From contig JAMXBD010000064.1 in the NCBI GenBank assembly GCA_024138025.1, positions 744,001 through 808,000 of the forward strand: DNA of 64,000 bases, in the 5' to 3' direction. Below are positions 13,401 through 25,483 of this stretch, in pieces (position 1 is the first letter of the stretch; each line of letters begins with the position of its first letter). A program made the position numbers and the translations under genes. Under the pieces are notes generated by a model, which saw nothing but the letters and a program-made list of their open reading frames with translations, ran no database searches and had not been told where the DNA came from. Source of the stretch: Combretum micranthum. Its lineage: Eukaryota > Streptophyta > Magnoliopsida > Myrtales > Combretaceae.

Positions 13401-16400
13401 ATAAAAAAGCTTACATAAGTTCAATAAAAAGCTCAACTTAGCTTAAGCACCATTTGTAAATAAGTCAAACTCAAATTTAAAATAAAGCTCGTTTAATTAA
13501 ATAGAGTCAAGCTCAAAACTAAATTTCACACTTAATAGAAAACTTGGCTTAATCTCAAATTTGATCATTTTTAAATAAATCAAGTCCAAGCTGAACTAGT
13601 GCACTCGATGATAAGAGTCCTCATGTGTACGGATATACCTATGTTTTCATTATTTATAGCATTTTATGGTTCATAATATGTAATGCTAAAGCTACAAATT
13701 ATAAATGTATTTTTCCCCATCACATATAATAAGATATATTTTACTACATTTCTAGGACACTTGGATATTTAAAATGCAGCCGTAAATATTAAATATGCAG
13801 TTCGAAACCTATCATATATCCTTCATGAAAATACAAGTATTTAAAAACCTTATTTTTTTTATTAGGATGCGTCGAAAAGATATTGGTTCGTCCAATTATG
13901 AGAAGACACGGAAGCATAATCTTAGCAAGAACAAGAAGAGATAGATGGGCCATGTCATGTTGTCGTCGATCAAGAAAAGACTCACGATATTTTTTAAAAT
14001 TTCAAACCACGACACAATAATATCTACTGGATGGGAATTTGCTGTTTGAAAAGTAGTATCACGTTTATGACATGTGTTAAATATATTTTAAAAATTAAAA
14101 TAAAATAAATAATAATTATCATTTCCTTAATATATAATTAAGTATTTATTTATCGAAATAAGAGTAGAGCGGTATTCCTAATACACCATAACAATGTTAT
14201 AGATATAGTCTTACAATGGTTCTGGTCATGGCTTACCGTAAGAAAATTAACTTTTAAAAACAAAAATTTTATAATAAAAAACTAGTAAAATAACTTAAAT
14301 CTCTAAGAAAAAAAATCAATGATCGATGATTTTTACAATAGAATTTTGGTTTGAAAAAAAAATTTTATCTTTAAAACTCCTTTTTGTTCGACCATTAAAG
14401 GAAAATCTATTATTACTAACAACTCATATATTTTAGTAAAATAATTTAACAATCAATATTATTCCAATATAAAAAAAAATCAATATTTATTTATTATTAA
14501 CCAATTCTTCTTACTGTCAGTCTGTCACATCTATTAAAACCTTTTCACAGCCATAATATTTTATAGATCAATTGAATCTAGGAAATAGAACAGATTGATT
14601 AGATGTAAGATTTCTATATTCATGAATCAAGACAGGAGAAAATCGTGGTCCAGCTCCAGTAGCCCAGTGATGTGGCAGCACTTGCTTTAGCGTGCAAGGA
14701 CCACACCGAATTCATAATTGATAATGTGAAGGTCCCGAATCTCGTACACCAATGAACGAGCTCGACCTGGTTAATTAAGTGGAGATGAAAATATCTCTGT
14801 TCATGTTCAGTATAGTATAGTATGATATCTTCAAAATATTCATCATAAATGTGGAATAAAAGCATATTAGAAATATTACAAAAGATACTTTTGTCATATA
14901 TTTCGTAGTTTTAATTTTATTTTTTTTAATCTTTATGGATTTTATGTTAATTATTATTTTGACTTTTATATTGACGTGCCGACGTGGTCAATTAAGTTTC
15001 TTTCATTGTTTTGACTTCTTCTAGAGTGGATATATATTTAAGACAATATTTACTAAAATTTTAACAAAGCAGCAAAGGCAATATATTGTAATATATATAA
15101 ATATATATGCTTTTGCTATAGCTCTTGGACAATCATTAAATGACACCCTACTTTATGATGTACCATAAAAAAACTCTATTACATTTGCAAGATATTTCAC
15201 GATTATTATCTATATTTACAAGATATCTTATTCCATTGAAAATATACTTTGTAAAAGTTAAAATAATCATTGATTAATTTATAAATTTTAAAAGAAAAGG
15301 AATTATTTATAGATTACCCTCAAAAATTCTTTTTAAATTTACAAAACATGCCGTCATTACTATTTTTTTCCTTCTCTTTTTTAAACCATTTCTACATAAT
15401 ACATGCCACTAAACCACACTTACCTTAGCTATCAATTTAATAAATCTTTAAAAAAATTAGAAGAAAATTTTCAGTGAGAATATAATAGACAAAACAATAA
15501 GATTCATTTCCCCTTAAAAGAATATAAATTACATTAAATATTGATGCATAAATTACAATAAAAAATTTTTGAATTTATATATAATTTTATAATTTAAAAT
15601 GTGAAGAAAAGAAAAATCTATCTCAATGATTAATTATTATTTTCAGAACTTCGTATCGCAGGCAAATTATCCTTTTATATTATATGGCTAGCATAAAAAA
15701 GACAACAGCTATTTAAGCAGATTTGAATTGTGACGCAACTTCATGCATCTATAAAGAAGATCTTTTGGCCAAGAAGGGAACAAAAAGTACACAGAGTTCA
15801 CAGAGCAATCAACTTTCCCTCGTACGAAGCTGCAGGACCCCCATAAGCCTTAGTCCCTTTCATATGAGTAAATTAATTACAAGGACAAAAAATTATATAA
15901 ATTGCCATTACCAGAAATTAGATGTGGATAGAATTTTCTCTAGATAAAAATAGGAAAAAGGAAAAGATAAAATAATTTTAAGGGGAATTTACAAATTACA
16001 CTTAAATTTTCATCGTATGCCTATTCGTTTTTTTTAAGTGGATTTTTTAATCTTTTAAACTTAAAATAATTAACATAATTAACCATGGTCAAAATTTTTT
16101 CTGAATTTTTGGGTGTGGGTGAGGGAGGGGGAGGGTTAAGTCAACATTTGAAAATGCACACATTGACAAAAGTTCGAGAAGATATTCTATAACTCTCCTG
16201 TTTTGTCTCAAAGAAAAATGTAATTTGTCGTTAACTATGTTATTTGCAATTTCCTCCAACTTTGGCAATAATACCATACGAAAAAAAAAAAACTCTTATT
16301 TTTTAATATTAGGGAAATATATATTTATATACAGTAGCTTTTTAATAGATTTGGTTTGCAGTTTAATGAACTCAATTTATTCAACACCTGTGGAAAAAGC

Positions 16401-18958
16401 ACACGCGTGGCCAAAGGATAAACATAAAATAGATAAATATAATTGTAATTGCAAATTTTTATTTCATTAATCATCATTGTAATTTTTATTCAATTGCAAC
16501 TTTATGGTCGTTATTAATTATTTAATATTATCATAATGTTTTTAATCAAATTAAATATTGAAACTAGCTTACTCCCTTTAATACTATAGATGATAGTATA
16601 GTTTAGGAAAGCGTACACGTTTAGTATTTATGACTTTATTATTTGAATATTCTTAATCTTTTATTTTTATTCAAGTCCTAGCATTTTCAATTAGGTGGGG
16701 GTGGAAATTTGATCACCTCCCAGTCCGTAGAACCATTCCTCATGAAAGAGTTCATGACCAAAAAGTGGAAAATAACATTGTTTGCTATGATGATTATCAT
16801 TCTTCTCATCTTATATAAGATGTATCATATTTGAATTATTTGTGATGAAAATAACAATAATAGATAAATGACTTTTTAGCACATAGGTTTGATAAAGGGG
16901 CAAGGCAATTAAATGCTGAGGTCACTAATAGGAAAAAGTATAATGTAAAATATTAAAGGAAAATGAGAAAAAAAAATAAAGAAAAGGACACTAATATTGA
17001 AATAATTAGACATGAAGAAAATAAAATCAATTTAAAAAATGAAAAATAGTTGGATTAGAATAAGAATCCAAGAAAATATAACAAGAGATCATTATTTAAA
17101 ATAATTATTAAAAAACATACAATGGCATATTATTACAAAAAAGAAATGATTAAAACTCTATCATAATAAAACTTTATAGAACATATATATAGTATTATAA
17201 GAAAAAATAATTCTGCCACTGTAACTTTATCCAAGATTTTACCCCAACCATAATTGCTCCAGGTCCCAGCAGTTCAGATTTTATCCACCTAAATAATCAT
17301 CTTTAGAAAAAATTTTAAAAAATAATATTTATCGTACGCCTAGATGTAATAATAAATACAAGCAAAATTTAATATATGCACATGAAATTTAAATATTAAT
17401 AAAATTTAAATATAAATACTAGAAAAGGTTTAATAGCCATTAAATCCCTTTTTTCCCCCCTTCAAATGAGGAAGTCATTACTTACCATAAATCTTGCCTT
17501 ATTCCAACCATAGGCTTATGGGGACCAAAGAAAAACAGGTTTTAAAATTTCTTCTTTCCTCCTTTTTGCATTGAATCAGAACATGTGATAAACAATATTC
17601 TTGCGGTTTTTAGTTAGATGCAGCGATTGGAAAGGATAAACAAAAAAAAAATTAATTTAATAAAAACGCACGACCAGTTTGCTAGAAAAATAGGAAGTCA
17701 CCCACACGAATAGTGTTTGAATTTTAATAAAATTTTAAAATTAATTAATTTAATTTTAAAAAAATTCATGCTCACTAACAATATTTTTATTATATTTTTT
17801 TAAATATTAAGTTAATTAATTTTAAAATTATTTAAATATTAAATTAATTAATTCAAAATTTAAACACTTATTTTATCAATTTTCAATAACCATCCATAAC
17901 ATTATCTAAAAAATAAAATCTATATATGGTTGTTTTATATATTTAAATATTTCAAGATAATACAAGGAATAATTATCATTTCATAGCAACATTTTCAAAT
18001 GGGTTAATGTCATGAATTATACATGAAAATTGATAATATATGTGATTAGGTGATTTAAGTTTAAAATTAATCAACGTAATACATAAATTTTAAAATTGAT
18101 TAATTTAGTATTTTAAAAAAATTTTCATACACATTAATAATACTTTCGTTAAGTTCTTTTAATAAATTAAATTGATTAATTTAAATATTTTTACATACTA
18201 AATTAATCAATTTCAAAGTTTAGATACAAAATTGATTATTTTTAAAATATTTTAAATATCAAATTGATCTATTTTAAAGTTTAAATGTTAAATTGATCAA
18301 TTTTAAAATTTAAACAACTAATTACTTATTTTATCAAAAAAATCTAGCATCAATTGTGACGTTATTGCCTTTAGACATAACAAACTTTTATCCTATGTGT
18401 CTGTAATTAATCAATTGTTAATAAGGATAGCATCATTTGTGGGGTACGTACCTTAGCATGTTTTGACTCGCTTGTGTCAAGATAAGCACAAACCCTAAGA
18501 TTTCCAGTATATTTCACATTAGGCATGAAATCTCCAACTAGAACATCCTTCTTCTCCACGATTTCCATGTCAAAGAGATGAGAAAACGACTTGGTATCCA
18601 AAACCGCAATCACATTAGGGTTTGATGAGAAGAAAGGGAAGGTGGGTGGCACGTTGGCACGGTACACAGTGCTCTTGTATTTCTCCATTCTCTTCTTAAA
18701 AAACGTTTCAGGACCTTGGAACCAGAAGTAGTCTAGCCGGTCCGATAGGGGTCCTAGTAACGGCCAGCCGTAGCTCCCAGGGATGGTACGTAGAGGGAGA
18801 GCCGTCGATGGTGGTGCGCCGGCCGAGGTCGAAACAGGTTGCGACGATGACATCGGGAAAGGTGAGGACGATGATGAAAACTGTGAAGATGAAGATGATG
18901 GGGTTGGGGTTGACATGCCAGGATTTAGAGACATGAATTTGATCATCGTAGTGGACAT
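7161..18958 (-). CDS. HPL: fatty acid hydroperoxide lyase, CYP74B
   Basis: Atypical plastid P450 that cleaves 13-hydroperoxides of linoleic and linolenic acid to C6 aldehydes and a C12 oxo acid, without O2 or a reductase (family knowledge). Coding join on the minus strand: 18958-18452, 12320-12044, 8567-8106, 7447-7161; 1533 nt, 510 aa, all junctions GT..AG and in frame. Residues 1-50 are rich in Ser/Thr/Pro, like a transit peptide. LPLRTIPGSYGWPLLGP starts at 54. The I-helix motif GFNAYGG is at 324-330, ExxR at 383-386, and the heme loop NKQCAGKD has Cys472. The N-terminal domain LSDRLDYFWFQGP and PPTFPFF are those of CYP74B rather than allene oxide synthase. The start chosen is the Met of MSTTMIK; an in-frame Met lies 19 codons upstream. 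Repeats fill the introns; a hAT lies upstream and a MITE just after the stop. Confidence 0.97.
7448..8105 (-). other. HPL intron 3
   Basis: 658 bp, AT-rich, with a pure (AT)n microsatellite at about 7531-7552. No transposon ends were recognised. Confidence 0.85.
8106..8567 (-). CDS. HPL: HPL exon 3
   Basis: 462 nt, beginning ILQPLEEIFLHSW after acceptor TTTACAG. It contains the I-helix GFNAYGG and the K-helix ESLR. It ends one base into the Gly416 codon, with donor AAG|GTAAAC. Confidence 0.95.
8660..8955. mobile_element. AT-rich MITE in HPL intron 2
   Basis: The first and last 70 bp or so are imperfect inverted repeats. The interior reiterates TTAATTA/AAACTTT motifs of the form seen in Mutator-like MITEs. 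No target duplication could be read, so the ends are approximate. Confidence 0.5.
9416..10610. mobile_element. non-autonomous MULE in HPL intron 2
   Basis: 1195 bp with long terminal inverted repeats of roughly 150-180 bp. The left arm from 9416 (CACGAACACTACCTAAATTT) matches the reverse complement of the right arm ending at 10610 (CACAAACACTATCTGAACTT). A perfect 9-bp duplication, TTAATTAAT, lies at 9407-9415 and 10611-10619. No transposase is inside. The interior has a C/T-rich block at 9650-9720 and a GC-richer block near 10160-10260, possibly captured sequence of unknown source. Confidence 0.88.
10620..12043 (-). other. remainder of HPL intron 2
   Basis: AT-rich intron sequence between the MULE and exon 2. 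It holds an (AAT)n microsatellite at 11447-11470 and A/G-rich and T/C-rich stretches (10740-10860, 10980-11070) that may be a decayed MITE. No coding exon is seen. Confidence 0.6.
12044..12320 (-). CDS. HPL: HPL exon 2
   Basis: 277 nt, beginning IKAFAMDILKRSSKVW after an acceptor ending in GACAG. It ends one base into the Gly262 codon, with donor TTG|GTAAGA. No stop or frameshift is seen. Confidence 0.95.
12970..13620. repeat. hAT-like remnant with AAGCTCGAG-type motifs (HPL intron 1)
   Basis: Dense degenerate AGCTTAAGCTC/GAGCTAAGCTC motifs, with a possible left end near 12988 (ACTTGCAAACGAA). That resembles the end of the element at 47875-48521. No right terminus or duplication was found, so it is probably truncated. 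Confidence 0.4.
13621..18451 (-). other. remainder of HPL intron 1
   Basis: The intron runs 12321-18451 (6131 bp). This part is AT-rich. Short open stretches at 14620-14865, 15723-15947 and 16089-16470 have no recognisable protein family and lack splice support. Repeated ATTAATTAATTTTAAA blocks at 17700-17880 look like low-complexity repeat or decayed MITE. Confidence 0.6.
18001..18367. mobile_element. possible MULE MITE in HPL intron 1
   Basis: It starts GGGTTAATGTCATGAATTA, like other Mutator-type ends in this window, and ends with a rough inverted match (reverse complement GGCAATAACGTCACAATTG). The interior repeats ATTGATCAATTTTAAA. Candidate 9-bp flanks match at only 6 positions. Confidence 0.35.
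18452..18958 (-). CDS. HPL: HPL exon 1
   Basis: 507 nt, codons 1-169, phase 0 at its end. It holds the transit-peptide-like leader and the N-terminal domain up to SKHAK. The donor is AAG|GTACGT at 18452/18451. Confidence 0.95.
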
Positions 18959-19228
18959 GTTGGTTAGGATGTCGCGATTTAAAGTTTTGTAATTATGGTG
19001 GATGTAAAAGCTCATGAACAGGCTTAGGCGGCTGAGTTAGAAAAACGTGTTGCTTGCTTAAATTCAAATTTGATTTTGCAACAAGATCGGTTGATTGCGC
19101 CGGATATTGGAAACTACTTGACGTTTCAGCTACATAGGGTGATTGTATAAGGGGAACAATTGATCCGTGAGAGGAATGATGAGTGATGAGAGATGAGTGA
19201 GAGGGTTGTGAGAAGAAGAAAAGGGAGG
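18959..19228 (-). promoter_or_regulatory. HPL: HPL 5' leader and proximal promoter
   Basis: The 270 bp upstream of the chosen ATG read C/T-rich on the minus strand (19150-19225: CTCACTCATCTCTC-like), typical of a plant 5' UTR. There is one in-frame upstream ATG at 19013-19015. No clear TATA box lies here, so the core promoter may be on the far side of the hAT at 19237-20081. This is inference from base composition. Confidence 0.4.
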
Positions 19229-19236
19229 ACGTGTAT

Positions 19237-20081
19237 TAGACGTCGTCACGGTTCGGTTCAGGTCTAGAACCAAATCTGAATCGCTGGTTCCTAGTTTCAA
19301 AAGTGGTGGAACCGTAACCAGACCCGTGGGAGCCGGTCCTATTCCCGGCTCTTAGGAACAGCCGGTTCCCACGGTTCTGTTCCGGTTCTAGAGGAACCAG
19401 GAAATATGAAAAAAATAAAAAACCAATTAAATAATTTATTTAATTTAACTAAGAAAAAATGTAAAATAAATTTTAATTTGAAATGACATTAAGCCTAACA
19501 ATAATTGTTCATAGGATTAGTTAAAAGAAATTCTATAATTATGTATTTATTTATATACAATCACTTACACTTCTTTAGTTGTTATATTAACAATGTGACA
19601 CTATAAAATATTCAAGATACAAATAATTCTCAATAACAAAAAACGAATCACATATTGTTAAGAAAGAAAGTCTACTTTGATTAGAAATCTGTATAAATTT
19701 AACAATATATGATTTCAAATGTATTTATTACTTGTGTTGTTAATAATAACACATTAAATATTGTGAATAGGAAATAATTTTTTTTATTTATGCGAAAATA
19801 GTTTTAAATATTTATTTTATAATTACAATTTTTTATAATTTTCTTTTCTTTTTTCTTACTTTTTTTATAATTTTTATGATATAGAACCGTCGGTTTTTGA
19901 ATGGCGATTCCAAAACCATCGGATCATGTGGTTTTTAGAGATGGAATCGTAAGGACCCGCCAGAACTGACGGGTCCTTTACCAGTTCAGACTCATCATTT
20001 TTGGATCGGTTTCCGGTTCAAGAACTGCCCGTGACGGATCAGGTCGGTTCCTGATTCAGAACCGACCCAAAATGATGTCTA
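19237..20081. mobile_element. hAT-type non-autonomous transposon upstream of HPL
   Basis: 845 bp between a perfect 8-bp duplication, ACGTGTAT, at 19229-19236 and 20082-20089. Ends are inverted: TAGACGTCGT on the left, and TAGACATCAT reading in from the right. About 150 bp at each end are rich in GGTTCCGGTTC/GAACCGG motifs, while the core is AT-rich with no open frame. Eight-base duplications and such subterminal motifs are hallmarks of hAT elements. Confidence 0.88.
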
Positions 20082-20089
20082 ACGTGTAT

Positions 20090-20400
20090 GGTGGGCATAC
20101 TATAAGTTGGATTATGGGTCCATTTTTCTCTTCTGTTTTTCTTCACGTGACAATTCAGTTGTATGTATTTAATATACACGGCAGTAGATACCGTATATCA
20201 TTTGATAAAGCACAAATACAGTAAAAGAATGGCATGAAATATTCTTATTTTTTTTTCTAATTTATCTTTTACTTATGGTGTAAAATTTTTATCCACTAGC
20301 TCACAAATTTATACAAACAAAAGCCCGATAGTCAAATAATTCTCAAAACTTACTTAGCCCTTGTCGATTACGTTATATCACAGTTATGGAGTTGAGTTAA
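20090..20400 (-). promoter_or_regulatory. distal HPL promoter with G-box
   Basis: On the far side of the hAT, the minus strand contains a G-box CACGTG at 20144-20149 and a TATA-like TATATTAAATA near 20165-20176. G-boxes bind bHLH factors such as MYC2, and oxylipin genes are often jasmonate-responsive. A role here is inference only. Confidence 0.25.
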
Positions 20401-21190
20401 TTTGTTGTCGTCGTCTTCTGCCCATCATCCTATCCCAATTTCTATCGGAAAAAGAGGGCCCATCCCCATAAATATCAGAGCAAAACCACACGACCTACGG
20501 ATGCAAAGCTTGCCAGATACTGAGTAGACGGACAGTCTGGGAAAGTTGTCCACACACAGCTTGGCAACGCCTATCACATTCACATGTTTCATGGTCCCAC
20601 GTTATCTTCGTTTTAAATCTGTTTTTAGTAGGTTTTGAATTATGTGTTGCTTTTATCCATGTGAAAAACACAATAAGCCTGATCAATCAACCAGCTTGTT
20701 TGTTGTCTTGGATCCGTAACAGATCATCATCAACTTTTTCCGCCTTTCTTGGGCCGTTCATCATAATCAATTTGAAATGGGAAAAACTGGCATCAAAGTG
20801 GACGGTTATTACTCGCACGGTGCATTTAAACAATTATGAATGTGCCATTATATTTGGTGGAATGGAATAGGATAAGCATTCCAACGTTATTCTCATGGAA
20901 TATTTATTTATTTATTTAATTTTTAAAAATTTTTATCAAAAAATATCTATTCTATAAAATGTGAAATAGATAAGAAAGTCTTATTTCTTCCTTTAATTAG
21001 AAGAATAGTTAATCCTGATAAAAAAATATATTTTATTTTGAAAATATCTCTAACTATAAAATAAAAAATTATTTTTTTCAATTTTATTTTATTTCAATAA
21101 ATCAAATATACCAGGAGTGTGCTATGTGAATTCTTCCGTTTACCTTTTTATAAAGGAGGATGTTCACATTTACCCTCGCTAGATCAAGGA
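20401..21190. other. intergenic sequence, no gene recognised
   Basis: Short open stretches at 20495-20686 and 20661-20870 overlap on opposite strands and match no family I know. From 20865 there is a GGAATAGGATAAGCATTCC-like MITE end, followed by AT-rich sequence to about 21110. Confidence 0.5.
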
Positions 21191-21198
21191 TTAAAAAG

Positions 21199-22211
21199 TA
21201 GAGATGTAAACGGGACGGGTCTGGAACGGGTCATTTAGTCCAAGAACCCGACCCGACTATAAAAGTGTGTCTCAGAATCCGACCCGTCCTGACTTTTAAG
21301 AACCCGACTCGACATGGGTTCAATTAATGCAAGTTGAAATCTTTTTTTTTTTTAATTCTATATTTTTAGAGAGAAAGTGAAGACAATATATATACACACA
21401 CATAAAATAAACCTTTAATAATACATGCTTATCACTTATCAATATTTTAATTTTTTTAATTAAAAAAAATTATATCAAGTGACGTTATTCTCGAGTAATT
21501 ATAAAAACACCAAATTTTTGGGATTAAAATTGATTTTCCATAATATCATGTTTTGAATCACCATAAAATCCCCACTCGAGCCATCTTAGATTTAGAAAAT
21601 ATTTTTCAAAATCTCCGGTTAGGTAGATGTTGCCCATTTGGAGGAATCTCAAATTTATCATCCCCTAAAAATGTTCGCTACTCCAATGCTTATGGGTAGG
21701 CCTATAAAGAACAAGGGCTTTAACATTGGGAGTCTCCTGCCAAAACAAAAGTATATGAGATAAAAAAATAAATAAATAAAAAGAAAATGGAAAGACAGAG
21801 AAGAACGAGGGAAAAAAAGAAAAAAGAGATGAAATAAAATATTTAAACCAAATAAATACGAACATATTCAGTTGAAGAGACAAAATAAGAAAGCAAGACA
21901 GAATGGAACAAGAAATGGAAATCAATGGATGATGGAAAGCAACAAATATTTGTCAAATCATTGTTAAAATAATTTTGAGAAGTGAAGGACTACAAAGTCA
22001 AAGATCAATAAGCATCATTCAATTAATGAACAAGTAGATTTTTTAAACTAAAATTTTAATTTTTTTTAATTATATCGGGTCGAGTTTTTCCAACAGGTTA
22101 TGAGTACAACCTAAAACCCAACCCTAAACCCTATAGGGTCAAACCTTATAGGGTTTTTAGTGGGACGAGCGGACGAATATCCTATAACGACCTGTCATGA
22201 TTACATCCCTA
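21199..22211. mobile_element. hAT-type non-autonomous transposon
   Basis: 1013 bp with terminal inverted repeats TAGAGATGTAAAC on the left and TAGGGATGTAATC reading in from the right. A perfect 8-bp duplication, TTAAAAAG, flanks it at 21191-21198 and 22212-22219. Subterminal regions are rich in GGGTCGGGT-like motifs (21210-21310, 22075-22200). The AT-rich core has an A/G-rich stretch at 21750-21900 and no transposase. Confidence 0.9.
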
Positions 22212-22429
22212 TTAAAAAGTGCATGAATAAATTTTAGCATAGTGTGAGAACGCTATTTAAACTTTTGGTTAAAAATTTAACTTTCCACCGAATTTTTTAT
22301 CTCGGTGATTTTTGTCCGTAACTGAAACTTCTAGTATTATGATTACGCATGTGACGATGAATAATATAACATTTGTTTGTATAATCACCATTTTAAACCG
22401 ATTAAAATGTGACAAGTTAATTCTAACAT

Positions 22430-22849
22430 GATAATATTGACTCCAGTTAGAGTTACAATTAAGTCAAGTTAAAATAATATAATATTGAACTCGAGCTTCA
22501 GTTTAACTCATGTTTGACCAAACTTAAAATTTTAAACTTAAGTTCAATCTGAAATGCTATTATATAAATTCATGTTTAACTCGGTTAAGCTTATTGAAGT
22601 TAATTTTTTTAATTTTAATCAAAATAATATTGATATCCAAGCTTTGTTCAATTTCAATTATGATCGATACTCAACTTGAGTTTTAACTTTAGCTTGATTA
22701 GGCTCACGAGGTTATTAAGTTAAATATTATGAAACTTGAGCTTCACTAGATAAATTGCTCCAGTAAATCGAGCTCAATTTAGTTATAATTTAATCAATCT
22801 CAAGCCAAAACTAATAAAATTTGATTAGTTTATGCACTTGATTTATTTA
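22430..22849. repeat. hAT-like remnant
   Basis: Degenerate AGCTTGAGCTC motifs end at 22849 with a terminus that reads TAAGGGTATAAATAAATC on the reverse strand, like plant hAT ends. No left end or duplication was found. Confidence 0.35.
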
Positions 22850-23699
22850 TACCCTTAACTTTACCTATTGTACACTATTTACACACTAAAGAAGATAGAA
22901 GGCACGTAAAACGAGCCAAAGCAAACAAAAATATAATTGTCCACTTTAACTGGCTGAGCCAACAACGCCATTTTATTTATTTATTTTTTCCTTTCACAAT
23001 TATCACATGTGTCAGACAAAACTAGATTGATGGACATTATGTTACACATTGTAGGTGGTAACACTAACATGAAATATTTCAACTGGTTATCAAATTTGAC
23101 AAGAAGGTAGCTCTAAAAGTAAATTGAATTTTGACCAAACTTTAAATAGTATTTGCAATGTTATCACATAAATTTTTCATTTTTTTTTAAATTTACTTTT
23201 TTTTTCATAAGGTATGTAATTGATATTGAAAAGCATGAAAAAATATACTACTAACTAAATTTTCCCCCCAAAAAAAGGCCTTATAGAAAGATCAAAAGGT
23301 TCTTTTCTTTTTTCTTATTTCTCTTGTCCTTTATATTTTCCCTAATGGAGATATGTAAAAAATTAGTAGTAAATTATATTGAAAAGGTATAATATTTTAA
23401 ATGGAATGAATCAATATTTGGGCAGTAAATTCATTCAAGGTATTTACGCATCAAGTAGTTAGAAAGAAAAAACAATATATTTCATTAAGTAAGTCAAATA
23501 AGATGTACATAATTGACCCTTAATAAAAATCAAGGAAAATTAATTAAAAACTAATCCAAATATTGATATCTTAAAATGAGCTTAGAGAAACATTAATATC
23601 TCGTCTAATTTACTTTATGAAACATTGAATTATGCTTTTATTCATTCAAAACATTAATATTTTAAATGAATTTATTCCAAACATTGATAACGTATGATA
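22850..23699. other. AT-rich intergenic sequence
   Basis: No gene, RNA gene or transposon end recognised. Poly-A and poly-T runs and a few AT-rich direct repeats only. Confidence 0.6.
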
Positions 23700-24114
23700 T
23701 AATTTGCCCAAAGTCTAAACCATGTTGGCTCACCTTAATATTTTCTCAAGTTCAACTTAAGAATATTTAAGCCAAACTCAAGTCTATACTTAGGTTCAAA
23801 CTATTTAAATCATCTGTTGAGTTGAATTCGAGCTTCTCGATATTAAGTAATTGAATTCAAGTTAAGTTTGAATATTAATATTATTTTAATTTGAATATTA
23901 ATATTTTTAAAATAAATCATGTCTAGATGAATTTAACCAAGTTAAGTTTGAATTTGTCCAATGCTATTGCAAGTTAAGTATTGAGCTCAAAATTCTAGAT
24001 TTGATCAAATTTGAGTCAACTTTAAATTTGAAATTTCAAGATACTAGTTCAAGCTTGAGCTCAACATTCTAGCTTAATATCATACAATTTCAATTCAATT
24101 CATTTACGTCCCTA
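23700..24114. repeat. hAT-like remnant
   Basis: AAGTTCAAGCTTGAG-like motifs end at 24114 with a terminus reading TAGGGACGTAAATGAATTG on the reverse strand, the form of a hAT end. The left boundary is not determined. Confidence 0.4.
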
Positions 24115-24204
24115 GTTTGTGTTAAGGCTACATATTACCCCAATCTGGCTAGCATAACCTATACTCTTAACATGCTTGCTTTGACCAATCATGTCATTGG
24201 TTGC

Positions 24205-25481
24205 TGTTGAGTTCTCTCTCAAATAAATATTGATGATAACAAAAAGGTTAAAAGATAATTGATGAATCTATTTTAAGTGCGTAGAACAAGGTTATCTATT
24301 AATATGATGAACGCTTAAACAGATAGATAAAAAGGCACTCCTATAGACGTTTCAATATATGCTTGAGCAGACATTACTTCTTTATATAGAATAAGTGGTC
24401 ATATGATATATCTCGATTATCAAAGTACAAGTTGGAATTATTTGAAACTCCAGCTCCACTAATTAAGTGTATTTGGGTAGTACACTAGAATCATTCCACA
24501 TAAGAACGATAATAATCCATGGGTATTTTTTTTAATGTTTATCCAAGTTTTGAAGAAATTGTTTGCAAGATGTAGTAGCTTTTACAATACAAGTTTAATG
24601 AATATCTCTTTATAAAATTTAAACATCAATATATTTTATCAATGTCAATGGATGAAGATAAAGATAAAGATATCGGCTAAAGATTATCCGAAACTTAAGG
24701 AGTATCTTCACATCCAAGTTTATCCAAGCAAGGTTGTTGAAGGATCAAATGAAGAAAAATGTCAAGGGCGTATTCTTTACAAATATTTGAGGTCAACAAC
24801 CAAGACAAGGTCAAGCGGTTAAACTTTTGAATTCACCAATAAGCTTCTCAAATTCCACAAATATAGGGATATCAATCTTATTCGCTCAACTAAGGAAATG
24901 TTGGAAGATTTTATAGGATATTATGAATGTCTAAAGATATTATCAAAGAGGTCGTTCAAAGAAGTGCATATATATTCCATAATTCAAGTTTCAAAAGACT
25001 AATAATAACAACAATAAAAGTTTTCAATCGCACTTTCAAAAGTATTATGAACATTTTGATAGACACTGTGATAGACATTGCAAGTCGTAAAAGTTAGGTT
25101 ATAAAGAAGTCACGTAATTTTTGCATAGCCGAGCAAAAGGCTAGAAAGACAAAACAAGAGCTATTGGTGTTTGTGGCTCTTCTTTGCTTATTAAATTAGT
25201 AGAACGACTAGCGTGCAAGATTGGATCTCTAACAGTAGAGCTAGGAGAGAGGATTGACTCATAAAAATGAATTTCTATAAACTGTCGTCTCCTTTATTTT
25301 CTTGTATTTTAATTTCTGCCATTTTATTCGTAGCATATCACTTGCATTCATATCAACAAATAACTTAATTATCAAGTTTTTTAAGTTTATCAAAAAGTTA
25401 TTTAATTTAAATTTCTACAACTAAATTTTTTTCAATAAAAAGTTCACCTTCCCCTTCTTGTTTGCCTCTTTGGGACCTACA
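24205..25481 (+). repeat. 5' LTR of a SIRE-like copia element
   Basis: Starts TGTTGAGTTCTCTCTC, with TGATGATAACAAAAAGG shortly after, and ends ACCTACA two bases before the PBS, 1277 bp. The start sequence resembles that of the solo LTR at 38518-40346. It fits the Maximus/SIRE type of copia LTR. No 3' copy was found after 32690. Confidence 0.65.
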
Positions 25482-25483
25482 TT

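Noticed and set aside
14620..16470. Open frames in HPL intron 1 as additional exons or a nested gene
   Set aside because: HPL is complete without them, and they have no domain and no paired splice sites in frame.
22110..22150. CCCTAAA motifs as an interstitial telomere
   Set aside because: Only two or three imperfect copies, lying in the subterminal repeats of a bounded hAT element.
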